Assembly (NCBI RefSeq): GCF_000231055.2
Contig: NZ_CM001466.1
Span: forward strand, 1,287,900-1,351,899
Length of the DNA: 64,000 nucleotides
Source: Saccharomonospora azurea NA-128
Lineage (GTDB): Bacteria; Actinomycetota; Actinomycetes; Mycobacteriales; Pseudonocardiaceae
Direction of reading: 5' to 3'
In this document: positions 8,415 through 16,760 of the stretch, piece after piece
Layout of the letters: the number at the start of each line of letters is the position of its first letter
How positions within the stretch are numbered: position 1 is the stretch's first letter
The notes under the pieces: generated by a model
Told to the model about the DNA's origin: nothing
Databases searched by the model: none
The model's input: only the letters and a program-made list of their open reading frames with translations
Translations under genes and position numbers: made by a program

Positions 8415-9182
8415 CTACGCACCGACGCGAAGACCGGCCTCCTCGACGAGATCCGCCAGCCTCGCGGCGATCCTCGGCGGGTCCGCGGGCACGAGGCTCG
8501 ACCACGACTCCCCGGCCCGGCCTTTTGCGACCGTCCCGAGGTAGCCGCCCTCGTCGGTCACGAACCAACTCACCCCGCCGATACGGCGGAGGTGTTCCCC
8601 GCTCCTGACCCGCACGGAGAACTGCCCGGCGGCCAGCACCGGCCGGGACTGCACGGCCAACGCCTCCCGCGCCTGCTGCTCGAACACCCGCGCACGCCGG
8701 GTCGCCGACTGCTCCACCGCGGCGTCCGCCACGCCGACCAGGGCCGACGCGGGCAGGCTGACGCCCATGCCGGGACCGCTGGCGAAGTCGGGAAGAATAC
8801 CGACGACGCCATCGAACACCTCACCGGGCCGGATGGCCGTCAGCGCGATCGTGCGTCGAGGCTGCACGGCGAGCACGCCCCGGTCGGCCGACACCGCGGC
8901 GACCGCACGCAAGGGCTCGGGCACGGCCAGATCGACCATCGCCTCGCACTCGACGACCAGCGGAGCGTGCGCGAGCAGGTCGATGCGCTCCCGCAGAGCG
9001 GGAACCAACTCCGGACCACGCACCAGATCGCGTTCGGCGAGGTTGGCGTACACCTCGGCGCGGATGCGGACGCGTTCCTGCTCCGTGTGTCCCACGCTGT
9101 GCACGGCCAGCACACCCGGCCGGCCGGTGTGCCCGAGGTCGGACCACAGGATGTCGAAAGCGGACGCCGACACCCTGATCAC
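8415..9182 (-). CDS. ESX secretion-associated EspG-family protein
   Basis: 255-residue protein of the EspG family. EspG proteins are cytosolic chaperones that bind PE-PPE dimers and keep them secretion-competent for type VII (ESX) export. Family-like features are the N-terminal LVVECEAMVDLAV region, the central FDGVVGILP segment and a C-terminal part with alternating helices and strands ending in the GGYLGTVAKGRAG hairpin. The GTG at 9182 overlaps the TGA of the PPE-like gene by 4 bp; a much longer in-frame extension upstream is Arg/Gly shadow sequence and was discarded. It closes a four-gene minus-strand operon. No ESX core component (EccB-E, MycP) is in the window. Confidence 0.82.
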   Translation of the reverse strand: MIRVSASAFDILWSDLGHTGRPGVLAVHSVGHTEQERVRIRAEVYANLAERDLVRGPELVPALRERIDLLAHAPLVVECEAMVDLAVPEPLRAVAAVSADRGVLAVQPRRTIALTAIRPGEVFDGVVGILPDFASGPGMGVSLPASALVGVADAAVEQSATRRARVFEQQAREALAVQSRPVLAAGQFSVRVRSGEHLRRIGGVSWFVTDEGGYLGTVAKGRAGESWSSLVPADPPRIAARLADLVEEAGLRVGA

Positions 9183-9793
9183 ACCGGGACCGACCTTCCG
9201 ACCGCCGACGCCGGACCGTCGCCGCGCGGCTCTCCCGAACTCCGAGTCAACGTCGGCGGCTCGGGGAACCTCGCGTCGGGCACGGCCTCGCCGAGCGTGG
9301 TGTCCCGCGCGTACATCACGTCGATCGCGCGCTGACGGGCCTGCTCGGCCTCGTCCCGGCGCGCCGCCATCGACTCGGACAACCCCACGAGCTGCCACAC
9401 GTCGCCGCTGGCGACGGCGTCGCGGATGAGCGCCCCCGCGTCGTACGGTACGGGCTCGGGCATCTCGGCTCTCGCCCTGGCGGCGGCCTCGGCCTGCACC
9501 GCCACCGCCTCGCTCACCGCCTCCGAGAGTCCCGCGGCCTGCTGCGACCAGGTCGCCGCGTCGTGCACCACCGCCCGCAGCGCCTCCGCGGCGGCCCCCT
9601 GCCACGCGCTCTCACTACGGCGCGACAGGTCCGCGAGCAGATCGCCCGCCTCGCGGAGTCCGTTGGCGAGTTCGTTCCACTCCCGACTGATCTCCCCGGC
9701 CGCCACCGGGTCGTTGCCCTCGCCCACTTCCGTGTACATCTGCTCGTGGCTGTACGACTCGTATCGGCGGTCGGCGGCGGGTTTCGCGGTCAT
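9179..9793 (-). CDS. PPE-like / WxG-type helical protein, putative type VII substrate
   Basis: 204 residues, strongly alpha-helical. The N-terminal half has the helix-turn-helix layout of WXG100/PPE N-domains with W-x-G in 'SAWQGAAAEAL' at about residue 69, followed by long Ala/Glu-rich helices; the last ~40 residues are Pro-rich and disordered. The ATG at 9793 overlaps the stop of the lipoprotein gene by 4 bp, and its own stop overlaps the EspG-like GTG. The side-by-side order with an EspG-type chaperone supports a role as its client. No canonical YxxxD/E export signal was confidently located. Confidence 0.75.
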   Translation of the reverse strand: MTAKPAADRRYESYSHEQMYTEVGEGNDPVAAGEISREWNELANGLREAGDLLADLSRRSESAWQGAAAEALRAVVHDAATWSQQAAGLSEAVSEAVAVQAEAAARARAEMPEPVPYDAGALIRDAVASGDVWQLVGLSESMAARRDEAEQARQRAIDVMYARDTTLGEAVPDARFPEPPTLTRSSGEPRGDGPASAVGRSVPV

Positions 9794-10359
9794 GTCAGCT
9801 CCGGCTCGATCAGTTCGGCCACCGTGGTGGCGCGCTCGCAGGCCTCGTCCGTGTCCTGGAAGTCGGCCATGGTGACGTCGACGTGGACGGTGCGTGCTCC
9901 CGGTCGTTCGACCGACACCGTCAACGAACACGTACCGTCGTCGAGGTCGGGGTCGGCGACGCGCACGGCGGCGAGCTCACCCACCCGCACGTCCTCGGCG
10001 TGGGGAACACGCTCGCGCACCGACGGGAGGTCGGCGCGTTCGTCCACGGTCACCGTGACACCGAACGCCCCGGGCTGGACGTAGTCGCACGCCTGGGACC
10101 CGGCCACGGTGGTGTGTTCCCCGGGCCCGCTCAGCCCTGCCGACGACCGCTGCTGCGCGCCGAGCAACGCGCACGGGTCGAGCCCGAGCTCCTCCGCCGT
10201 GCTCGTCGGCGACGCCGTCGGGACGGCCGCCGTTCCCGCGTCGGCCGCTCCCGCGGCCTCCCCGGAGGCTCCGGACTGACGTGGCGACACACCGCACCCC
10301 GCGGTCGCCAGGACGACGACCACCAGGACCGGCACGAGTCGGAGCCCGAACGCGCGCAC
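9790..10359 (-). CDS. DUF3558-type secreted lipoprotein
   Basis: 189 residues with a classic lipoprotein signal: a hydrophobic run then the lipobox LATAGC, giving predicted lipidation of Cys22. After a Ala/Ser/Thr/Pro linker comes a DUF3558-like domain with a conserved Cys pair (the 'DPCALL' Cys and the 'ACDYV' Cys) typical of the family. Function of DUF3558 is not established. Start is GTG at 10359, 8 bp after the upstream gene, with no good ribosome binding site, so coupling is likely. Its 3' end overlaps the PPE-like gene by 4 bp. Confidence 0.83.
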   Translation of the reverse strand: MRAFGLRLVPVLVVVVLATAGCGVSPRQSGASGEAAGAADAGTAAVPTASPTSTAEELGLDPCALLGAQQRSSAGLSGPGEHTTVAGSQACDYVQPGAFGVTVTVDERADLPSVRERVPHAEDVRVGELAAVRVADPDLDDGTCSLTVSVERPGARTVHVDVTMADFQDTDEACERATTVAELIEPELT

Positions 10360-10367
10360 GCGGAGGA

Positions 10368-10715
10368 TCAGCCCCCACCCACGCAGTCCACGCCGTCGGA
10401 CGCGGCACGGTCCTGCTCCTCGTAGCGACGCAGCGCGGTGTCGATGCGCTCCTTGAGGAGTTCGATCTCCTGCCCGAAGCGGGTCAACGACTCGGCCGCG
10501 CAGCCGGTGTCGTCGATGCCGTAGCGGGCCATGAAGTCGCCGATCTCCTTGGCGTAGCCGTCGCCGAGCGGCACGGAACGCCCGAGCACGTTGACCCGGC
10601 GCACCATCCGGCCCACCGCGTCCTGGACCTCGCTCAGCTTGGCGAAGGTCTCCGCGGCGAGCTCAGGTGCCACGGCGAACCCGTCGGACGGCTCACGCAC
10701 GTCGACTTCGGCCAT
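10368..10715 (-). CDS. Small helical protein of the EspG operon, WXG100-sized
   Basis: 115 residues, predicted as long amphipathic helices. Size and helicity match ESX-type small proteins, but no W-x-G turn is visible, and two Cys (in 'DDTGCAAES' and near the C-terminus) are unusual. First gene of the four-gene operon that continues with the lipoprotein, PPE-like and EspG-like genes. The ATG at 10715 has AGAGG 7 bp before it; a GTG one codon upstream is also possible. Function unknown; partner of the PPE-like protein is a reasonable inference. Confidence 0.75.
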   Translation of the reverse strand: MAEVDVREPSDGFAVAPELAAETFAKLSEVQDAVGRMVRRVNVLGRSVPLGDGYAKEIGDFMARYGIDDTGCAAESLTRFGQEIELLKERIDTALRRYEEQDRAASDGVDCVGGG

Positions 10716-10743
10716 CACCGCACCTCTCTCCGTAGCCGACCGA

Positions 10744-10783
10744 CTACGCTGCCGTAGCGTAGGCGAGTTCGGATTCGCGCCAA
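10744..10783 (-). promoter_or_regulatory. Promoter of the EspG operon with overlapping dyad
   Basis: Minus strand -35 TTGGCG (10783-10778), 16-bp spacer, -10 TACGCT (10761-10756). The -10 is one arm of a perfect inverted repeat CTACGCT-N5-AGCGTAG (10744-10762), a candidate operator. The rest of the 279-bp divergent gap (10716-10994) carries a TTGACA at 10890-10895 facing the MoxR gene, with no clear matching -10. Confidence 0.5.
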
Positions 10784-10994
10784 GATCTGTGATCCGAAGT
10801 CACCTGAAAGGGGCAATACTTTCCTGTGGGATGCTGCACTCCCTCAGCGAGAGTGATCGACAAGGCGGCAACGCCGCCAGGGCCGCTGTTTGACACACTG
10901 CGTGTCGGCCGGCTCGCCATTGAGCCCGCCGGGCGACGAAGGTCCTTGCCGGCCGTTCGGAGTGTCTCGGGGGCTTCTCGTACCAGGAGGTCGT

Positions 10995-12179
10995 GTGACG
11001 TCGAGAGGACAGTCCACCGCTGTGTCCACACCAGCCCCCACGGGCGACGGCCGGTCCGTCACCGAGGTGCAGTATCCGTCCGACGGGTATCCGGCAGACC
11101 ACAGCGTCGCCGGCAGCCATGGAACGCACAGCGCTCACAGCGCTCACAGTGCTCACAGTGCTCACAGCGCTCACGAGGCCCACGACTCCTACGGCACACA
11201 GGACGACCGGGCGGTCCCGACGATCGGCCTCGACCAGCTGCACGACACGGTCCGGCGCATCGCCGCCAACGTCGAGCGCGTGCTGGTGGGCAAGCCCGAG
11301 GTCGTCCGGGTGGCGCTCGTGACGCTGCTCGCCGAGGGACATCTCCTGGTCGAGGACGTGCCGGGGGTCGGCAAGACCTCGCTGGCCAAGGCCCTCGCCC
11401 GGTCGATCGACTGCCCCGTGAGCCGGCTGCAGTTCACTCCCGACCTGCTGCCCAGCGACGTCACCGGCGTCTCGATCTACAACCGCCAGCAGTCGGACTT
11501 CGAGTTCCGGCCCGGCCCGGTGTTCGCCAACATCGTCGTGGGCGACGAGATCAACCGCGCGTCCCCCAAGACCCAGTCGGCGCTGCTGGAGTGCATGGAG
11601 GAACGCCAGGTCACCGTCGACGGCACGACCTACGAGCTCGGCAGGCCGTTCATGGTCATCGCCACGCAGAACCCGGTCGAGATGGAGGGCACGTACGCGC
11701 TGCCCGAGGCGCAGCGCGACCGGTTCACCGCCCGCCTGTCGATCGGCTACCCCGACGCCGCCGCCGAGTTGGCCATGGTGGACGAACACGCCGGCGCGAA
11801 CCCGTTGTCCGAACTGCGACCCGTGTCCGACGGTGCCACGGTGCAACGGCTGATCGACAGAGTTCGCGGACTGCACGTCGCTCCCGAGGTGAAGCAGTAC
11901 GCCGTCGAGCTCACCGCGGCCACCCGACAACTGCCCGAGGTCCGGCTCGGGGCCTCGCCGCGGGCGACGCTGCAACTCGTCCGTGCCGCACGCGCGCAGG
12001 CCGCGCTCTCGGGACGGGAGTTCGTCGTTCCCGACGACCTGCACGCGGTGGCGATTCCCGTCCTGGCCCACCGGCTCGTCCTGACGACCGAGGCGCACGC
12101 CGCGCGCCGGTCGGCCACCGACGTGGTGCGGGCGATCCTGGCCCGGGTGCCGGTACCGCACGGCAACCGAACCCGGTAG
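10995..12179 (+). CDS. MoxR-family AAA+ ATPase
   Basis: 394-residue AAA+ chaperone-like ATPase. A disordered N-terminus of about 75 residues contains five Ser-Ala-His repeats. The AAA core follows: Walker A GVGKTS near residues 124-130, Walker B around the VVGDEINRA segment, sensor 1 at ATQNPVEMEG, and a C-terminal lid domain. MoxR proteins often act with VWA- or DUF58-domain partners to mature proteins; a DUF58 gene follows after 7 bp. The GTG at 10995 is chosen because AGGAGG lies 4 nt upstream; a longer in-frame reading from 10890 has no such site. With the next two genes it forms the common MoxR-DUF58-transglutaminase operon. Confidence 0.93.
   Translation: MTSRGQSTAVSTPAPTGDGRSVTEVQYPSDGYPADHSVAGSHGTHSAHSAHSAHSAHSAHEAHDSYGTQDDRAVPTIGLDQLHDTVRRIAANVERVLVGKPEVVRVALVTLLAEGHLLVEDVPGVGKTSLAKALARSIDCPVSRLQFTPDLLPSDVTGVSIYNRQQSDFEFRPGPVFANIVVGDEINRASPKTQSALLECMEERQVTVDGTTYELGRPFMVIATQNPVEMEGTYALPEAQRDRFTARLSIGYPDAAAELAMVDEHAGANPLSELRPVSDGATVQRLIDRVRGLHVAPEVKQYAVELTAATRQLPEVRLGASPRATLQLVRAARAQAALSGREFVVPDDLHAVAIPVLAHRLVLTTEAHAARRSATDVVRAILARVPVPHGNRTR
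11130..11174 (+). repeat. Five tandem 9-bp units encoding (Ser-Ala-His)5
   Basis: Units AGCGCTCAC or AGTGCTCAC repeat five times without interruption inside the N-terminus of the MoxR gene. Two of the units carry a synonymous C-to-T change. The repeat adds a His every third residue to an otherwise disordered tail. Confidence 0.9.
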
Positions 12180-12186
12180 CGCTGTC

Positions 12187-13461
12187 GTGTTCCGCTCGTT
12201 GTCCGGCCTCACGACCCGGGGCCGGTGCCTGCTCGCTGCCGGGGTCGCCGCGGGACTGTGCGCCGTCGTGCTCAACGAGCGCGACCTGCTCCGTGTCGCG
12301 GTGTTCGTCGTCGCGCTCCCGCTGTGCGTGGTCGCGCTGGCCTCGGCGTCACGGATGACCATCTCCGCGTCCCGGTCGCTGCTGACCGAGCGCGTGCCCG
12401 TGGGGGCGCACGGCGAGGTCCAGCTCGACATCTGGCGCACCGGGCGCATGCCCGCGGGCGACGTGCTGCTGGAGGACGGTCTGCCCTACACACTCGGCGC
12501 CCGGCCGCGTTTCGTCGTGGAACGGCTACCCGCGCACCGGCGTCCGGTGCCGTTGCGGTACCCGGTGCAGCCGACCCTGCGCGGGGTACACCGGATCGGC
12601 CCGTTGCGGGCGACCATCACCGATCCCTTCGGGCTGTGCGAGTTCGACCGCGACCTGGTGCCGCACTCACGACTCGTCGTCGTCCCCCGTGTGACGACGC
12701 TGTGGGGGCTTCCGCGGGGCACCGGGCTCGGTTCGGGAGAGGACAGCAACATCCGCCTGCACACCGGTCAGGGCGAGACGGACGTCGTGGTGCGGCAGTA
12801 CCGCCAGGGCGACGACCTCCGGAAAGTGCACTGGCGGTCCACCGCGCGCCGGGACGAGATGATGGTCAGGGTCGAGGAACGGCCCTGGCACAGCGGCACG
12901 ACCGTGCTGCTCGACCACCGCGCGTCGGCCCATCGAGGGTCGGGCGCCCACTCCAGCCTGGAATGGGCCGTCGAGTTCACCGCCAGCGTCTGCCTGCACC
13001 TGAACAAAACCGGACAGCGGGTGCGGCTCGTCAGTGAACACGGCCGCCTGCTCGCCGACGCGGCCCAGCACGGCGGTCCGGGATCCGCCGGGGCGGTGCT
13101 CGACTCGCTCGCCGCCGTGCAGCCCGCACACGAGCGCGACATCGTGCTGAGTGCCGATCCTGCCCAGGGCCAGGAGTTGATCGCCGTGCTCGGCAGTGTG
13201 GGAACGGAGTCGGTGCACGAACTCACCCGGCACCGCGCACGCGGCACGCGCAGCTACGCGGTATTGCTCGACACCGCCGCGTGGGAGAGCGGAGACGGGA
13301 CGGCCGACGGCGACGTCGCCGTCGGCGACACGGCTGCCCTCCTGCGCGCCGCGGGGTGGGGCGTCGTGGTGGCGAAACCCGGCCGCAGCGTGCCGGACGT
13401 GTGGGCGGAACTCTGCCGCACGACGGCGCCCGGCGCGTCACTGATCGGGGGCGGCTCATGA
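12187..13461 (+). CDS. DUF58-domain membrane-associated protein
   Basis: 424 residues. Two N-terminal hydrophobic segments (about 17-33 and 38-55) anchor it; a beta-rich region follows; the DUF58 core with the family motif HWRSTARR lies around residue 220, in the stretch 'REYRQGDDLRKVHW'-like region seen here as RQYRQGDDLRKVHW. The remainder resembles a VWA-like fold. Partners MoxR ATPases; operon context (7 bp after moxR, 4-bp ATGA overlap with the transglutaminase gene) supports one complex. GTG start at 12187. Molecular function is not defined. Confidence 0.92.
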   Translation: MFRSLSGLTTRGRCLLAAGVAAGLCAVVLNERDLLRVAVFVVALPLCVVALASASRMTISASRSLLTERVPVGAHGEVQLDIWRTGRMPAGDVLLEDGLPYTLGARPRFVVERLPAHRRPVPLRYPVQPTLRGVHRIGPLRATITDPFGLCEFDRDLVPHSRLVVVPRVTTLWGLPRGTGLGSGEDSNIRLHTGQGETDVVVRQYRQGDDLRKVHWRSTARRDEMMVRVEERPWHSGTTVLLDHRASAHRGSGAHSSLEWAVEFTASVCLHLNKTGQRVRLVSEHGRLLADAAQHGGPGSAGAVLDSLAAVQPAHERDIVLSADPAQGQELIAVLGSVGTESVHELTRHRARGTRSYAVLLDTAAWESGDGTADGDVAVGDTAALLRAAGWGVVVAKPGRSVPDVWAELCRTTAPGASLIGGGS

Positions 13462-15995
13462 CGGCGACGGACATCCCGTCCCGCCACGCGCGGCGGGACT
13501 CCCACTCCGACCCGGAACGTGGTCGGCACCGGCCGCCCACCGCGGGCCAGCTCCTGGCACCCGCCGCCGCGATGTTCGCCACGATCAGCTCCGCCACCTC
13601 GCTCACCGGCGTCATCCAGGGCAGCCTGTGGCTCGCGTTCATCGCGGTGGCCGCGCTGCTGGTGGCGTTCACCGGCCTCACGCTGCGCTCGTTGCGGGTC
13701 CCCATTCCGCTGGTGGGGCTCGGCCAGGCGGTCGTGCTGCTGTTCCTGGTCACCGGGTCGTTCACCCGCAACGGCATCCTCGCGATCATCCCCGGCCCCG
13801 CCGCGTTCGCCGAACTCGACGACGTGCTGACGGCCGCGTTCGAGGCCATCCGGTCCGGTGTGCCGCCGATCGAGGACACGACTCCTGTTCTGTGCCTCGC
13901 GACCATCGCGCTCGGTCTCGTCGCGATCGTCGTGGACACGCTCGTCGTGGCCGCCGCCGCACCGGCCGCCACGGGACTCGTCCTGCTGTGCGTCTACGCG
14001 GTACCCGCCGCGCTGGCCGACGACATGCTGCCCTGGTGGACGTTCGTGCTCGGTGCCACGGCGTTCACGGTGCTGCTGGCGGTGGACGGCTCCCACCGGC
14101 ACAACCGGTGGCGCACCCGTCCCGCGCCGGGAGCGGGAGTCTCCGCGTCGGCGGTGGCCTCCCCGGTGGCCGTGGTCGCGGGGGCGCTCGCCGCAGGCCT
14201 GGTCGCGGGCACCGCGCTGACGGGTATCGGCACCGAGGGCAGCCTGCCCGGCAGCCGGGACGAACGACACGTGCTCGGTGGGCTCGGCGTCAATCCGTTC
14301 ACATCGCTGCGCGGGATGCTCGACCAGGGCGACGAGGTGGCGCTGTTCCGCGTGGACGGCCTGGAGGAACCTCGCCTACTCCGCGCCTTCACCCTCAGCG
14401 AGTACGTCCCGAACGAGGGGTGGGCGCTGCCGGAGGGACCCATGCCCGCCGGTGTGCCCGCCGGCGGTGAGCTGCCTCCGGCCCCCGGAGACGACGGCAA
14501 CGGGCCCGGCAACCGGATCACGATCGAGCCGGTGCACTGGAACGACGTGTGGCTGCCGGTCTACGGTGCACCCCGCGCGCTCCAGGGGTTGTCGGACGGG
14601 TGGTACTACGACCGCTCCAGCGGAGCGGTGTTCCGCGAGCGACGGCAGAATCCCGCGCCCTACGTCGAGACGGCCTCCCTCGCGGAGCCGACCCGGGCCG
14701 AACTGCGCCGGGCGGATGTCGATCCCCACGAAGTCGATCCCTCCTACACCCGGCTTCCGTCCCTCGACCCCCGGGTGGCTGACCTCGCCGAGGACCTCAC
14801 GGCGTCGTCCGACACGACGTTCGACAAGGTGCAGGCGATCTGGAAGTACTTCGCCCCGGAGAACGGCTTCGTCTACGACACGAGCACCGCTCCGGAAGCG
14901 GACGGCGACGCCCTCGCCGACTTCGTCCTGCGCGGCAAACGCGGCTACTGCGAGCAGTTCGCCTCGGCCATGGCCGTCCTGCTGCGCTCGCTCGACATCC
15001 CCTCACGCGTGGCGATCGGGTTCACCGGCGGCGCCGACGACGGCGAGATCCGCACGATCACCTCGCGCGACGCGCACGCGTGGGTCGAGGTGTACTTCGG
15101 CGAGCTCGGCTGGGTGAGCTTCGACCCCACTCCGCTGTCGGGCGGCCGGGGCTACGTTCCGGGCTACCTCAGCGACGGCAGCGGCGACGACACCGACTCC
15201 GGTGGCGGCGGCGCCGACGACGAGACGCCCGGCACAGCGCCCGAGGAGTCGTCCGACGCGGCAGCTCCGTCGGAGGAGCAGACCGAGGCACCGGACTCCG
15301 CCCAGTCCGACGGACGGCAGTCCTCCGGCGGCAGCAGCTGGCTCGGCCTCGCCGCCGCGATCGTCGCGGGTGCGGCGTTGGTGGTGACCGTCGTGACGGT
15401 CGCGGTGACACGCAGGCGGCGCTCCGCGGGTTCCACGAACACTGCGGCAGGCGACTCGACCGTGGGACTCGTGGCGTGGCTACCGCTCATCGCCGTCGGC
15501 CTCGCCGGACTCGCCGTGCTCCTGCTGGCGTGGTGGGCGCACTGGGCCCTCGCCCTGGCTCTCCTCGCGGCAGCGGCACTACTGCTGGTTCCGGCCGTCC
15601 TGCGCCAGCTCCGGCGGCGCCGCAGGCTGCAGGACGTGGAGCGCGGCGACGACCGCCGCGCCGTCGACGCCGCATGGCGGGAACTGCTCGACGAGTGCGC
15701 CGACCGGAAGCTGGACATCTCCGAGAGCGACACCGTCCGGTTGGCCGCCCAGAAGCTCGCCCGCGGTCAACGGCTGGACGAGCAGGGCAAGAACGACCTG
15801 CGACTCGTCGTCACCACGCTGGAACAGTCGTGGTACAGCCCGACGCAGGACGGACACGACCGCGACGCGTCCGGGTTCTCCGGAGCGTTCCACGGTGTCC
15901 TCGCAGCGCTCCGACGATCAGCCCCGCTGTCGTGGCGCGACAGGCTCCTGCCCCGATCGGTCCTGACCCGGCTGCGCACACGCGCCGTCCGCTGA
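13458..15995 (+). CDS. Transglutaminase-like membrane protein (TgpA type)
   Basis: 845 residues. At least five N-terminal transmembrane helices, a TgpA_N-type extracytoplasmic region, a transglutaminase-like domain, a Gly/Ser/Asp/Glu-rich linker (about residues 575-625), two more transmembrane segments and a cytoplasmic DUF4129-like tail. The papain-like triad is visible: Cys near 497 in RGYCEQF, His near 540 in SRDAHAWVE, Asp near 556 in SFDPTP. The ATG at 13458 overlaps the DUF58 stop. Such proteins accompany MoxR-DUF58 pairs; the reaction (cross-linking or proteolysis) in vivo is not established. The much longer upstream frame opening was rejected. Confidence 0.92.
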   Translation: MTATDIPSRHARRDSHSDPERGRHRPPTAGQLLAPAAAMFATISSATSLTGVIQGSLWLAFIAVAALLVAFTGLTLRSLRVPIPLVGLGQAVVLLFLVTGSFTRNGILAIIPGPAAFAELDDVLTAAFEAIRSGVPPIEDTTPVLCLATIALGLVAIVVDTLVVAAAAPAATGLVLLCVYAVPAALADDMLPWWTFVLGATAFTVLLAVDGSHRHNRWRTRPAPGAGVSASAVASPVAVVAGALAAGLVAGTALTGIGTEGSLPGSRDERHVLGGLGVNPFTSLRGMLDQGDEVALFRVDGLEEPRLLRAFTLSEYVPNEGWALPEGPMPAGVPAGGELPPAPGDDGNGPGNRITIEPVHWNDVWLPVYGAPRALQGLSDGWYYDRSSGAVFRERRQNPAPYVETASLAEPTRAELRRADVDPHEVDPSYTRLPSLDPRVADLAEDLTASSDTTFDKVQAIWKYFAPENGFVYDTSTAPEADGDALADFVLRGKRGYCEQFASAMAVLLRSLDIPSRVAIGFTGGADDGEIRTITSRDAHAWVEVYFGELGWVSFDPTPLSGGRGYVPGYLSDGSGDDTDSGGGGADDETPGTAPEESSDAAAPSEEQTEAPDSAQSDGRQSSGGSSWLGLAAAIVAGAALVVTVVTVAVTRRRRSAGSTNTAAGDSTVGLVAWLPLIAVGLAGLAVLLLAWWAHWALALALLAAAALLLVPAVLRQLRRRRRLQDVERGDDRRAVDAAWRELLDECADRKLDISESDTVRLAAQKLARGQRLDEQGKNDLRLVVTTLEQSWYSPTQDGHDRDASGFSGAFHGVLAALRRSAPLSWRDRLLPRSVLTRLRTRAVR

Positions 15996-16015
15996 GACCT
16001 CCGGGCACACGAAAA

Positions 16016-16070
16016 TCCGCTGGTCGGGTTTCCCGGACGACCGATGTCGTCCACGAACCCGACCAGCGGA
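16016..16070. terminator. Bidirectional two-tier hairpin terminator
   Basis: Outer arms of 15 bp pair perfectly (16016-16030 with 16056-16070) and enclose a second perfect 7-bp stem (16035-16041 with 16046-16052) with loop CGAT. AAAA at 16012-16015 reads as TTTT after the hairpin on the minus strand. It separates the convergent transglutaminase and DUF3040 genes. Confidence 0.8.
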
Positions 16071-16096
16071 CCAAGCCTTCGCCGGTGAGGAGGTCG

Positions 16097-16507
16097 CTAG
16101 CGATCCTCGAAGCGACGGCGGAAGCGATCCTCCATGCGCTGGGTGAACGTGCTCTTGGCCGAAGGGGCGCCCCGCGAGCTCCCCCCTCCCTGCTTCGGGG
16201 GGTCGTCGACCTCACCCGACGCGCCGAGAGTCGTCACCGCCATCAGCACCCCGCCGAACATCACCAGGAACCCGAGCACACTGAGCCACGGGATCTCGGC
16301 GATGCGCAGGAACGATGCCTGCCCGGCGACACCGAGCACCAGCATGGCGATGCCCACGACGAACAGCACGGCGCCCTGTAGGCGCCGACGTCGCGTAGGA
16401 CGGCGCATCTTTTTTCCGCGCACAGCGGAAGCGAACTTGGGGTCCTCGGCATAGAGCTCGCGCTCGATCTGGTCGAGCAGCCGCTGCTCATGCTCGGAGA
16501 GTGGCAT
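16097..16507 (-). CDS. DUF3040 membrane protein
   Basis: 136 residues. Begins with the DUF3040 signature MPLSEHEQRLLDQIERELYA, then a basic patch, two transmembrane helices (about 43-62 and 73-92) and a hydrophilic C-terminal tail rich in Ser, Gly and Arg. A small inner-membrane protein family restricted to actinobacteria; in M. tuberculosis the homologue lies close to mraZ as here. The ATG at 16507 gives the family start and has AGGAGGAAAG just upstream. Function unknown. Confidence 0.92.
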   Translation of the reverse strand: MPLSEHEQRLLDQIERELYAEDPKFASAVRGKKMRRPTRRRRLQGAVLFVVGIAMLVLGVAGQASFLRIAEIPWLSVLGFLVMFGGVLMAVTTLGASGEVDDPPKQGGGSSRGAPSAKSTFTQRMEDRFRRRFEDR

Positions 16508-16760
16508 CTTTCCTCCTCCGGCACAGCTATCTGGCGACCCCTGGCGGGCACCGGAACCGCGCATGGACGTCGACCCGGACTACCCCCGATCGGGGTGTCA
16601 ATACCAGGATACGAGTCGCACGCTCGGACGACTACCCGATCTCCCCCCAACCGTCGCCGAGTTTGCCACGATCGGCCCAGCCCGACCACCGTGAGCCCGG
16701 AAACGGGCTGAAAGAGCCCGGCGAGGCCGCCCGCGAACGCATGATCGAAATCCCTGTCGG

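Noticed and set aside
16694..16709. 6-bp GAAA-loop hairpin after dinB as terminator
   Set aside because: Short stem, 52 bp away from the stop and no T-tract; not distinguishable from chance in this GC content.
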